Of a DNA stretch of 64,000 nucleotides, positions 8,375 through 15,898 are shown in pieces (positions within the stretch are counted from its first letter, which is position 1; each line of letters opens with the position of its first letter). This DNA comes from Alteriqipengyuania bathyomarina_B. GTDB taxonomy: Bacteria; Pseudomonadota; Alphaproteobacteria; Sphingomonadales; Sphingomonadaceae. The translations under genes were made by a program, and so were the position numbers. The notes beneath the pieces are model-generated. The model worked only from the letters and a program-made list of their open reading frames with translations, was not told the DNA's origin and ran no database searches. Location of the stretch: assembly GCF_038594605.1 (NCBI RefSeq), contig NZ_JBCFZM010000001.1, positions 1,178,001 to 1,242,000 on the forward strand, written 5' to 3'.

Positions 8375-9808
8375 GTGTTGAGCGAATTCGACGGGCAAGG
8401 CATCGATCTTCAATTCGAGGTCGAAGTCGCGGTTTCCGAGCAGCCGGGAGCGCGACTCCAGGTCCGGAACGATGCCCGCCAGCCCGTTTGCCCTGTCATG
8501 GTCGGCGGTCGCCCCGCGGGTTACCTGATCGGCCATGCCGTCGATATCGACCGGGGCGAGCTCGTTGAGAAACAGCTCGATCTGGAAGAGGCAGAGAGCC
8601 CGGCGGCGGTTGCCGAGCATGCGCTTCGCGCGCTCAACGGAAGCTTCCTCCTGCTGCTCGACTATGCCGGGGAGGTCTGGGCCTATCCCGACGCCAGCGC
8701 GACCGTCGGGCTGGTTTACGCGCCTGAGCGCGGCAAGGCCGGGTCTTCGGCGCGAGTCGTGCTCGGGGATAAGTACGATGCGCTGCTGCGCCGCGATCTG
8801 ATCCAGGCTTTCGGTGCGGATAATGATGGTTGGTTCACGGCGGGCCTGACCGCGCACGATGGCCTGTTCCGGCTTCTGCCCAATCACCGGCTCAACCTGC
8901 TCACGTGGGAGACAGAGCGGTTCTGGCCGATCGAGATGCCCGCCTATCGCGACGATGTCGATCCGATGCTGCGGGATATGGGCAGCGAGATGGACACGGT
9001 GATCGCCGCACTGGCCGCGGCACGCCCGATCACCCAGTGCCTCACCGGTGGCAACGAGACGCGCGCGCTGCTGGCGTGCAATTCCGCCAGAAGCGAAACC
9101 GAGTTCATGAGCCTGTCGCTGCCGGTCACCGGCCTCGACCTGCATCTCGCGAAGATCCTGGCCGAGACGCATGGGCTTGAATTGCGCATCCTGCCGGGGG
9201 TGAAGGCCGACGCGGGAGCGACTGAGGTCTGGATCAAGGCAGCGGGGAACGCGCTTTCGGGGATGAATGCGGTCTGGTCTCCCAGCGTCGCCCCTCTTGC
9301 CGGTCGCTATCTTATCGGCGGACTGGGTGGCGAAGTCGGCCGCGGATTCCTCTGGACGAGCGAATTGCAGGGCACGGACAAGATCGGCACGTCGGTTCTG
9401 CTGGGGCTGCTGAAGCTCCCCAAGCATCCTCTGCTGATTGCGGCGATCGAGCGTTGGATGGAGGATCTGCCGCCCGACCTCGACGCATACCAGTTTCTCG
9501 ACCTCGCCTATCTCGAGCTCAGGCTCGGCCCGTGGGGCTTCGCCCAACCTCGCCTGGCCGACAGCCCGGTGGATATAAGCCCGATGATAAGCCGTCGACA
9601 ATTCGAGCGGATGTGGTCCCTGCCGCCGGGCTTTCGCCGCTCGCCGGGTTTCCTACGGCGCCTCGTCGAGCTTCACGATGCGCGCTTGCTCGACGTGCCG
9701 ATCAATCGTTACGGCGACTGGCGCGACCGGCTCACCCCGCTCGTACGGGCGGCCCAGCGACCGGATCGTGCCCTGCGCAAGCTCAGAAAGCTGCTGGTTA
9801 CGCGTTAG
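8375..9808 (+). CDS. Asparagine-synthase-like protein with degenerate PP-loop
   Basis: 477 residues from GTG 8375, with an alternative TTG three bases later. The overall plan resembles class-B asparagine synthetases: an N-terminal half with an NGSFLLLLDY-type segment typical of the Ntn glutaminase fold, then a nucleotide-binding half. However, the catalytic Cys at position 2 is missing, and the SGGxDS ATP motif reads LTGGNETRALL. So it probably does not make asparagine; homologues like this are often found near polysaccharide or peptide modification genes. It lies alone on the plus strand between gatB and the gatCA cluster. Family assignment moderate, function open. Confidence 0.65.
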   Translation: MLSEFDGQGIDLQFEVEVAVSEQPGARLQVRNDARQPVCPVMVGGRPAGYLIGHAVDIDRGELVEKQLDLEEAESPAAVAEHALRALNGSFLLLLDYAGEVWAYPDASATVGLVYAPERGKAGSSARVVLGDKYDALLRRDLIQAFGADNDGWFTAGLTAHDGLFRLLPNHRLNLLTWETERFWPIEMPAYRDDVDPMLRDMGSEMDTVIAALAAARPITQCLTGGNETRALLACNSARSETEFMSLSLPVTGLDLHLAKILAETHGLELRILPGVKADAGATEVWIKAAGNALSGMNAVWSPSVAPLAGRYLIGGLGGEVGRGFLWTSELQGTDKIGTSVLLGLLKLPKHPLLIAAIERWMEDLPPDLDAYQFLDLAYLELRLGPWGFAQPRLADSPVDISPMISRRQFERMWSLPPGFRRSPGFLRRLVELHDARLLDVPINRYGDWRDRLTPLVRAAQRPDRALRKLRKLLVTR

Positions 9809-9892
9809 GGGAAGCGCGCCCACGCGGAGTGCTCGCCATAGCCTCCCGCGACGCCAGCACCTCTCGCCGCTCATCCAGCGCGGCGATTTCGG

Positions 9893-10069
9893 TCAGAAGA
9901 CCTCGAACACCTCGACCACGGCAGGCACTCTCACCGATTTGCTCACCTGGTCTGCGGTGTCGGCTGCGTCGCTGCCCCCGTCCCTGATCCAGCCGATAAT
10001 CGCGAGAACGATAAATAGGGTCACTGCAAGGATCACCAGAAACGTCAGCGCATTCATGCAGCCCTTCAT
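9893..10069 (-). CDS. Small single-pass membrane protein (58 aa)
   Basis: A short gene with an excellent ribosome binding site, GAGGAGG, 6 bases before the ATG at 10069. The product starts MKGCMNALTFLVILAVTLFI and continues with a hydrophobic stretch to IIGWIRDG. A polar tail ending in VVEVFEVF follows. That is one membrane helix near the N-terminus with a roughly 30-residue soluble tail. No family recognised. It is the last of three very small membrane-protein genes behind gatA, with about 45 bp to the one upstream. Confidence 0.6.
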   Translation of the reverse strand: MKGCMNALTFLVILAVTLFIVLAIIGWIRDGGSDAADTADQVSKSVRVPAVVEVFEVF

Positions 10070-10114
10070 CGCGTCCTCCTCGTCAAACCGCCCGTAGCCC
10101 GATCCCGAACCTGC

Positions 10115-10365
10115 TCACATATAATGAGAATTCCAGTACATCGCCGGTGCACCTGCCGAAACGATCAATAGCCCCGCAAGACTGCAACCCCACCGGATGG
10201 CCTTCGACACGCCCAGTTCAGCAGCAATGGCTTCTCTCAAGTCATATCCGCAAGCATTGCAGTTCACATAGGGCTTCGGTTCTCCGCAGGCCGAGCATCC
10301 GCAGCGCTGTTGCTCTCGCTGCAACGCGGGCACTCGACCGACCAGGCGGTGTCGTACTCGCTCAC
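10115..10365 (-). pseudogene. Small zinc-ribbon membrane protein gene, apparently frameshifted
   Basis: Two overlapping frames together make one sensible small protein. From GTG 10365 one frame reads SEYDTAWSVECPRCSESNS and then stops early. The next frame (open from about 10333, 72 aa) continues with RCGCSACGEPKPYVNCNACG, then a single membrane helix (GCSLAGLLIVSAGAPAMYW), and stops at 10115. Joined, they give CPRC, CSAC and CNAC cysteine pairs, as expected for a zinc ribbon followed by a membrane anchor. Either the gene carries a real frameshift, the assembly has an indel, or only the second frame is translated from a GTG. Confidence 0.45.
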
Positions 10366-10403
10366 GAAGCTATCGCCCGCACGTCTCGCGATGGAAGCGG
10401 CAT

Positions 10404-10550
10404 CTATTCATCGTCGATCCGCTTCTCATCCTTGGCGAAGCGCGCCTCGCCATGCTTGCCGCGCCGCGAGATGATTGCCGGGATCATCATGACCGCCGTG
10501 ACCGCAACGGCCGCAACGAGCGTGAAGATGGCTTCGTCGCTCACCACCAT
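10404..10550 (-). CDS. Tiny membrane protein overlapping the end of gatA (48 aa)
   Basis: The ATG at 10550 lies inside the last codons of gatA in another frame, a 10-bp overlap typical of translational coupling. The product has one hydrophobic helix (AIFTLVAAVAVTAVMMIPAI) followed by a charged tail (SRRGKHGEARFAKDEKRIDD). No family recognised. The membrane helix and charged tail, and the tight link to gatA, argue that it is a real gene. Confidence 0.55.
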   Translation of the reverse strand: MVVSDEAIFTLVAAVAVTAVMMIPAIISRRGKHGEARFAKDEKRIDDE

Positions 10551-12022
10551 TTCTCGGGTTTGGCATCGAACCCGCTGCGCTGCTCGATCGCCAGCCCGGC
10601 GTTGAGTACGCCCTGCTCGTCGAACGGCTTGCCGACGATCTGGAGGCCGAGCGGCAGCCCGTCGCCGTTGAGCATCGCGGGCACGCTCATCGCGGGCAGG
10701 CCAGCCAGTGAGGCAGGCACGGCGAACACGTCGTTCAGATACATCGCCAGCGGATCGCCGTCGAAGCCGCCCAGCGGGAAGGCGGCATTGGGCGTCGTCG
10801 GGGCGAGGATGAGGTCGCACTCCCCCCAGGCCTTCTCGAAGTCCTGCGCCACCAGCGTGCGGATCTTCTGCGCCTGTGTGTAATAGGCATCGTAGAAGCC
10901 CGCACTGAGCACGTAAGTGCCGATCAGGATGCGCCGCTTCACCTCGTCGCCGAAGCCAGCCGCGCGGGTCGCGGCGTACATGTCCTGCAAGCCAGCGCCT
11001 TCGGGCAGATCGCGCAGGCCGTAGCGCACGCCGTCATAGCGCGCGAGGTTGGAGGAGGCTTCGGCCGGGGCGATGATGTAATAGGCGGGCAGCGCGTATT
11101 TGGTATGCGGCAGCGAGATATCGACGATCTCCGCGCCCGCATCGCGCAGCCATTCCTTGCCCCGCTCCCAACTGTCGAGGATCGCCTGATCGGTCCCCTC
11201 CATGCGGTATTCGCGTGGGATACCGACCTTCTTGCCTTTCAGGTCAGGGTTCAGGCCCTTCTCCCACTCGGGCACGGGCATGTCGAGCGAGGTCGAATCC
11301 TTCGGATCGAACCCGGCCATCGCCTCCAGCATGATCGCGCAATCGGTGACGTCGCGCGCCATCGGCCCCGCCTGGTCGAGGCTGGATGCGAAGGCGACCA
11401 CGCCCCAGCGCGAACAGCGCCCGTAGGTCGGCTTGATCCCGGTGATGCCAGTGACGGCGGCAGGCTGGCGGATCGAACCGCCGGTATCGGTGCCGGTGGC
11501 TGCCGGAGCGAGCCGTGCGGCAACCGCAGTGGACGAGCCCCCCGACGAACCGCCGGGGATCAGCGCGGCATTACCGCCCTGCTTGCGCCACGGCGAAATG
11601 ACGTTGCCGAAATAGCTCGTCTCGTTCGACGAACCCATCGCGAACTGGTCGAGGTTGAGCTTGCCCAGCATCCCCGCACCCGCCTTCCACAGGTTGGCGG
11701 ACACGGTGCTTTCGTACTGCGGGACGAAGCCTTCGAGGATGTGGCTGGCGGCCGTGGTCTGCACGCCGTCGGTGCAGAACAGGTCCTTCATGCCGATCGG
11801 CACGCCGCCCATCTTGCCCAGTTCCTCGCCCTTCGCGCGCTTCGCATCCACCCCGTCGGCGGCTTCGAGAGCTTTCTCAGGCGTGGCGACGATGAAGGCG
11901 TTCAAGTCCTTCGCGGCGGCGACATTGGCGTTGAAAGCCTCGGCCACTTCGCGCGCGGTGAAATCGCCACCGGCGACCCCGTCGCGGATGGCTTTGACGC
12001 CAAGGTTGGTAAGGTCGTTCAT
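10541..12022 (-). CDS. gatA: Asp-tRNA(Asn)/Glu-tRNA(Gln) amidotransferase subunit A
   Basis: 493 residues from ATG 12022; a longer in-frame start would run into the palindromic repeat upstream. GatA is the glutaminase/amidase of the GatCAB complex and passes ammonia to GatB. It shows the amidase-signature catalytic set: Lys in PIGMKDLF (residue 79), the Ser-rich loop PGGSSGGSSTAVAA, and downstream TDTGGSIRQPAAVTGITG, where the nucleophilic Ser and cis-Ser sit. It follows gatC after a 103-bp spacer holding two REP-like palindromes. Three tiny genes trail it on the same strand. Confidence 0.97.
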   Translation of the reverse strand: MNDLTNLGVKAIRDGVAGGDFTAREVAEAFNANVAAAKDLNAFIVATPEKALEAADGVDAKRAKGEELGKMGGVPIGMKDLFCTDGVQTTAASHILEGFVPQYESTVSANLWKAGAGMLGKLNLDQFAMGSSNETSYFGNVISPWRKQGGNAALIPGGSSGGSSTAVAARLAPAATGTDTGGSIRQPAAVTGITGIKPTYGRCSRWGVVAFASSLDQAGPMARDVTDCAIMLEAMAGFDPKDSTSLDMPVPEWEKGLNPDLKGKKVGIPREYRMEGTDQAILDSWERGKEWLRDAGAEIVDISLPHTKYALPAYYIIAPAEASSNLARYDGVRYGLRDLPEGAGLQDMYAATRAAGFGDEVKRRILIGTYVLSAGFYDAYYTQAQKIRTLVAQDFEKAWGECDLILAPTTPNAAFPLGGFDGDPLAMYLNDVFAVPASLAGLPAMSVPAMLNGDGLPLGLQIVGKPFDEQGVLNAGLAIEQRSGFDAKPEKWW

Positions 12023-12030
12023 ATCTGTGA

Positions 12031-12104
12031 GTCCCAGCGAAAGCTGGGACCCCGGGCCGCCAGTTCCGCGCAAATTGGATGGAGGCCCCAGCTTTCGCTG
12101 GGGC
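12031..12104. repeat. Pair of inverted REP-like palindromes between gatC and gatA
   Basis: Two 20-base palindromes, GTCCCAGC-GAAA-GCTGGGAC (12031-12050) and GCCCCAGC-TTTC-GCTGGGGC (12085-12104), each with an 8-bp stem and a four-base loop. Each is close to the reverse complement of the other, with 34 bases between, so they form a BIME-like unit. Such CCAGCGAAAGCTGG elements are common intergenic repeats in sphingomonads. Placed inside an operon, they may affect mRNA stability or the relative expression of gatC and gatA. Confidence 0.8.
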
Positions 12105-12125
12105 TCATGGAGGCGCGTTGCGCGA

Positions 12126-12428
12126 TCACTCGATCACCTTGGGCACGCCGAAAAATCCGTGCTCGGCAGCGGGGGCATTGGCGAGCACATCCTCGCGCCG
12201 CCCACCTGCGGTCAGCGGATCGGCATCGCCCACGTCTTCGCGCAGGCGCATGGCCTGCGGGATCACGGCGGTCATCGGCTCGACCGAGGAGGTATCGACC
12301 TCGCCCAGCTGCTCGACCCAGCCCAGGATATTGTTGAGTTCGGGGACCATGCGATCCAGCGCCGCGTCATCCATCTGGATGCGCGCGAGGCTCGCGATCT
12401 TGGCCACTTCTTCGCGGGTGATTGACAT
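12126..12428 (-). CDS. gatC: Asp-tRNA(Asn)/Glu-tRNA(Gln) amidotransferase subunit C
   Basis: 100 residues, standard for GatC, the small belt subunit that holds GatA and GatB together. Recognisable stretches are MSITREEVAKIASLARIQM at the start, ILGWVEQLGEVDTSSVEPM in the middle, and the conserved LREDVGDA region, ending in FFGVPKVIE. It is the first gene of the gatC-gatA unit. Confidence 0.96.
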   Translation of the reverse strand: MSITREEVAKIASLARIQMDDAALDRMVPELNNILGWVEQLGEVDTSSVEPMTAVIPQAMRLREDVGDADPLTAGGRREDVLANAPAAEHGFFGVPKVIE

Positions 12429-12472
12429 AGCGTGGCGTTAGCCGCGCCGCATCGCAGCATCAAGCGGTCAGA

Positions 12473-14197
12473 TTACTTGAATGGTTGGCTAGCGGGCTTG
12501 CCGTCCACGAATATCTGCTGCCCCTCGAAAGGCCGAAGTTCGATGTCGCCGTCATAGTCAACAGGGCCATCCAGCCCCTCGTACTCGTGAATCAGCTTCC
12601 CATCGTATACACGTTGGGTTTCGGCCTTGTCACTTCCAGCTGCGACCCAAAGGAGGTGGGGGTTGTCACCATACTCGGCCTTGGTCATCAGCGCGATCAG
12701 CACACCTTCGGGCGAAGCTCGGAGCGGTTCCACCCTGCATCCTTCCCTGCACAGAATGACCTCGTCGCGTAACAAGGCCCGGACAGCCTGAGCCGTATCG
12801 TCATCGAGCGCGGAGAGATCGGCATTGGACGCCATCGCCTCTCGTTCCGGAATGGTCGAGCGGTAAGGCTTCGTCTTCAATTGCAAGGTCATGCGCGCCA
12901 GTTCCGCGACACGAGGGCGTCCGCTCTTCGCCAGCCGCGCCAACGCCTTGCGCCCCGGCTCGCCGAAGTCCCAGCGCAGGGCGGAGAAATCGAACTCCTC
13001 CACCGAAATCGCCCCCGTTTCCAGCCGCGCGAGCTGGTCCTTCGTCGACAGCGAACCGAAATTGAGGATCGGCAGCGCGAGGAACAGCGCGAACAGCGCC
13101 GTCGCGAGCCCCAGCCGCAGGTTCGATGCACGCAGCCGATCCCGCCAGCTCCCGCGCACACCCAGCACAGCGTCGATGAAGTACGCGAGCCCGAAGGCGA
13201 CCGCGACGATGATCGAACACAGCGCCCACAACCGCTCCGGCGAAAGCCCGTGCTGGTCGATCCGCACGCCAGTGCTGATCGCGGCAAACACCGTCAGCGG
13301 CAGGATGCCGAGCGCCAGCGCATAGCCCGACCATTTGAGCACGGCCCCGCCGACCATGTCCGCATTTCGGTCGCGCAGCACGGCATTGGCGAGCACGTAG
13401 GCACCGATGGCGATCGACAGCAGCACCGTGGTCGCAGAATCGGTCGCATTCCACAGCACGCTCGGCCCCGAAACGACCACCGCGCCAAGGAATACCGCAA
13501 TCGCGATCGCGAGCGGCAGCGCCAGAATGGAAAGGACCAGCAGCACCACCGATTGCAGCGTGCCGATGATCTTCAACTGGTTGCGCAGCGTGCCCAGACC
13601 CGCACCCAGCGTCAGCCCAGCAAACATCCATCCGAACCAGTCCGCCTGCACCAGCTCGCGAAAGGGAATGCCGACGAGGTCGAGCAGCGACGCGACCAGC
13701 CAGATCAGAAGCCAGGCGAGCCCTAGGAATGCGAAGGCACCCGCACCCGTGATCGCGTCGGTCCAGACGAAATAGTGGATGTCCTTGTAGTCGGTCCGCA
13801 GCCGGCGATGAAGGAAATCGGCCTGGAACAGCGGCACGGCGAGCAGGCAGGCAAACACGCCCGCCGCCACGGCATAGCCGCTATCCGCGACATCATTGCC
13901 CGCGCCGACCGCGCGCCAGGTCAGTCCGCCGACGACGAGGCCGGTGACGATGGAGAAGATCGCAGGCGCAAGCAGCCGTCCACGCTCGGCAGTGAGAACG
14001 AAGGCACCGCAGGCGAAGGCGATGAAGGCAGCCGCCGCAACGCGCGGCCCGCTTTCGTCAGCATCGTCGGTAATCAGATGGATCGCGAGGCCTGCCAGCG
14101 CCAGGAGGCCTGCGAACAGCCAGGGACGCAGCGGCCAGTCGGTCTCGACCCGGCTGCGTGCGGTATCGCCGCCCTCGTAAGCGCCCTCTTCGTTCAT
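12473..14197 (-). CDS. DUF4153 domain-containing membrane protein
   Basis: 574 residues. A short polar N-terminus is followed by a dozen or so hydrophobic helices (from WLFAGLLALAGLAIHLI onward to about residue 380). A soluble C-terminal domain of about 180 residues follows (DFSALRWDFGEPGRKALARL ...). The layout matches the DUF4153 family of integral membrane proteins, common in alphaproteobacteria and without a defined function. A GGGAGGGG ribosome site lies just before the ATG. The gene follows the FKBP gene on the same strand with a short gap. Confidence 0.85.
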   Translation of the reverse strand: MNEEGAYEGGDTARSRVETDWPLRPWLFAGLLALAGLAIHLITDDADESGPRVAAAAFIAFACGAFVLTAERGRLLAPAIFSIVTGLVVGGLTWRAVGAGNDVADSGYAVAAGVFACLLAVPLFQADFLHRRLRTDYKDIHYFVWTDAITGAGAFAFLGLAWLLIWLVASLLDLVGIPFRELVQADWFGWMFAGLTLGAGLGTLRNQLKIIGTLQSVVLLVLSILALPLAIAIAVFLGAVVVSGPSVLWNATDSATTVLLSIAIGAYVLANAVLRDRNADMVGGAVLKWSGYALALGILPLTVFAAISTGVRIDQHGLSPERLWALCSIIVAVAFGLAYFIDAVLGVRGSWRDRLRASNLRLGLATALFALFLALPILNFGSLSTKDQLARLETGAISVEEFDFSALRWDFGEPGRKALARLAKSGRPRVAELARMTLQLKTKPYRSTIPEREAMASNADLSALDDDTAQAVRALLRDEVILCREGCRVEPLRASPEGVLIALMTKAEYGDNPHLLWVAAGSDKAETQRVYDGKLIHEYEGLDGPVDYDGDIELRPFEGQQIFVDGKPASQPFK

Positions 14198-14233
14198 CGA
14201 CCCCTCCCTTTGAAGGGAAGGACCATAGGCGAA

Positions 14234-14857
14234 TTACTGCGGCGGCGCAGCCCCTTCGGGAGCTCCTTCAGGCAGGGGCTCGCCCATCGGCGCGCCGCCC
14301 GGTCCGCCCATCATCGCGCCCTGCTGTTGCTGCATCATCTGTGTGATGACCTGCACGCGGCGTTCGAATTCGGCGCGGCTCATGAAGTCGACCAACTCGA
14401 CCTCGAAGATAAGTTCACTGTTGGCGGGGATGATGACTTCGCCCGTCTGCGGATCGGTCCGCGGCTCGTCGCCATAGCCCTTGCTCGGCGGGATACGCAA
14501 CTCGTACTCGCCACCCTTCTGCATCTGTAGCGCACCTTCGGTGAAGCCGGGAATCATGTTGCTGAGCGGCAGCGGATTGCCTTCGGGGAACACGCCTTCC
14601 ACCGGGATCGGCAGCGGCTGCGACTGGTCGAACACCTTACCGTCGGCCAGCTTGCCGACATAGTTGACGAAGATCACGTCATCGGCGCTGGGGCTCGGCC
14701 CCTCGCCCGCTTCCAGCACGGTCAGGCCATAGCCCTTGGGCGCGAGGCTCCACGCGAGCAGCACGGCGAGGACGACCGCTACGATCACACCGATCCACAG
14801 TTTGGCGAGCGAGCCCTTCGCGATCGGGCGGAGGGGGACGCGGGTGACTTCGGTCAT
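14234..14857 (-). CDS. FKBP-type peptidyl-prolyl cis-trans isomerase, membrane-anchored
   Basis: 207 residues. One N-terminal membrane helix (LWIGVIVAVVLAVLLAWSLA) is followed by an FKBP domain: VFVNYVG-type strand (VIFVNYVGKLADGKVFD), GFTEGALQMQKGGEYELRIP, GYGDEP and ELIFEVELVDF. The C-terminus is a Gln/Met/Pro/Gly-rich tail. The enzyme would speed prolyl isomerisation of proteins on the periplasmic face. Downstream on the same strand is the DUF4153 gene. Confidence 0.93.
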   Translation of the reverse strand: MTEVTRVPLRPIAKGSLAKLWIGVIVAVVLAVLLAWSLAPKGYGLTVLEAGEGPSPSADDVIFVNYVGKLADGKVFDQSQPLPIPVEGVFPEGNPLPLSNMIPGFTEGALQMQKGGEYELRIPPSKGYGDEPRTDPQTGEVIIPANSELIFEVELVDFMSRAEFERRVQVITQMMQQQQGAMMGGPGGAPMGEPLPEGAPEGAAPPQ

Positions 14858-15042
14858 CGATCAGATCCTGAAAAGGCTTGAGGCCATGCGGCAAAAAGGC
14901 AGATTCGTCCGGCGTCGAAACGCCGAACGGCTCGCGCCCATCTGGCGCAAGCCGTCCTGCTGTTCAAGGCTGTGTGTTCAAGGCCGTGCCAGACAACCCA
15001 GCCCGATCGACCGCGCTATCGCAGCCGATCCGGCGAACAGGC

Positions 15043-15246
15043 CTAGCGACCGTCGCGCTCGGCGCGCTTGCGGTCCATCTTGCGCGCGCGGCGAATGGCG
15101 GCGGCTTTTTCGCGCGCGCGCTTCTCGCTCGGCTTCTCGTAGTGGCGACGCAGTTTCATCTCGCGATAGACGCCCTCACGCTGCAGCTTCTTCTTGAGAG
15201 CCCGCAGAGCTTGGTCGACATTATTATCGCGAACCATGATTTGCAT
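15043..15246 (-). CDS. rpsU: 30S ribosomal protein S21
   Basis: 67 residues, starting MQIMVRDNNVDQALRALKKK and with the typical RRHYEKPSEKRAREKAAA stretch and a basic tail. S21 helps mRNA binding on the small subunit. A GAAAGG ribosome site lies about 12 bases before the ATG, and the 240-bp gap upstream, with AT-rich patches (for example around 15250-15320), probably holds its promoter. The 185-bp gap downstream to the FKBP gene contains only a short TGTTCAAGGC direct repeat and no gene that I can support. Confidence 0.97.
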   Translation of the reverse strand: MQIMVRDNNVDQALRALKKKLQREGVYREMKLRRHYEKPSEKRAREKAAAIRRARKMDRKRAERDGR

Positions 15247-15484
15247 AAACTAAAACGCCTTTCAAAACATAAACTTGGCAGCACACGCCGCTGCGCGGAC
15301 CGACGAAAATATTATATGGAAAAGGCCGGCAACGCCGAAGCGGCCAGCCCCGATGCGCGCTTTATAGGCCAAATGGCACCGCCGTGCAAGGCACATACGG
15401 GCGATCCGCCGCGCCCACAGCACGTGTAGCGCACGCGACGCGGGTTGGCGCGGGCACCCGGGCACTATAGAGAGCGTCACGCAA

Positions 15485-15895
15485 ATGACCAGTCTTTCCC
15501 CCATCACCGCAACGCTGGGTGTCGCGCTCGGCGGCGGAATCGGCGCTGCGCTGCGCTATAATCTCGGTCGCGCGATGACCGCGTGGCTCGGCGTGCCTGC
15601 GGTCAGCACGTTCCCTTGGCCGACGCTCGCCGCCAACGCCATCGGCTCGCTTGTCATGGGCTTGCTGGCAGGCGGCCTCGCGCGCGGGTTTGCCGACGGC
15701 CATGCCGATCCGCTCCGGCTGATCCTCGGCGTCGGCCTGCTTGGCGGCTTCACCACATTTTCGGCGTTCAGCCTCGAAACCTGGCTACTGATCGAGCGCG
15801 GGCAGGTATCGATCGCGCTGCTCTACGTGCTGCTGTCGGTTTCGCTGTCGATCAGCGCGCTGGTCTTCGGCCTCACCATTACACGAGTGTTCTAA
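15485..15895 (+). CDS. crcB: Fluoride ion channel CrcB/Fluc
   Basis: 136 residues with four membrane helices. The N-terminal segment GGGIGAALRYNLGR, the central NAIGSLVMGLL with its conserved Asn, and GLLGGFTTFSAFSLET, the Phe/Thr-rich pore box, are diagnostic of Fluc channels. These work as antiparallel dimers to export fluoride. I looked for a fluoride riboswitch upstream and saw no convincing match. Only 3 bases separate its stop from the next gene, starting a tightly packed plus-strand run. Confidence 0.96.
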   Translation: MTSLSPITATLGVALGGGIGAALRYNLGRAMTAWLGVPAVSTFPWPTLAANAIGSLVMGLLAGGLARGFADGHADPLRLILGVGLLGGFTTFSAFSLETWLLIERGQVSIALLYVLLSVSLSISALVFGLTITRVF

Positions 15896-15898
15896 GCA

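Noticed and set aside
7466..9601. 711-codon minus-strand open frame
   Set aside because: Runs antisense to the asparagine-synthase-like gene and out of frame through gatB; Arg/Gln/Ala-rich with no domain.
14960..15000. Short direct repeat TGTTCAAGGC downstream of rpsU
   Set aside because: Two 10-base copies only, without hairpin or T-run; not enough to call a feature.
15247..15484. Fluoride riboswitch upstream of crcB
   Set aside because: No recognisable GGCGATGG-type core with the needed pseudoknot partner; only GC-rich leader seen.
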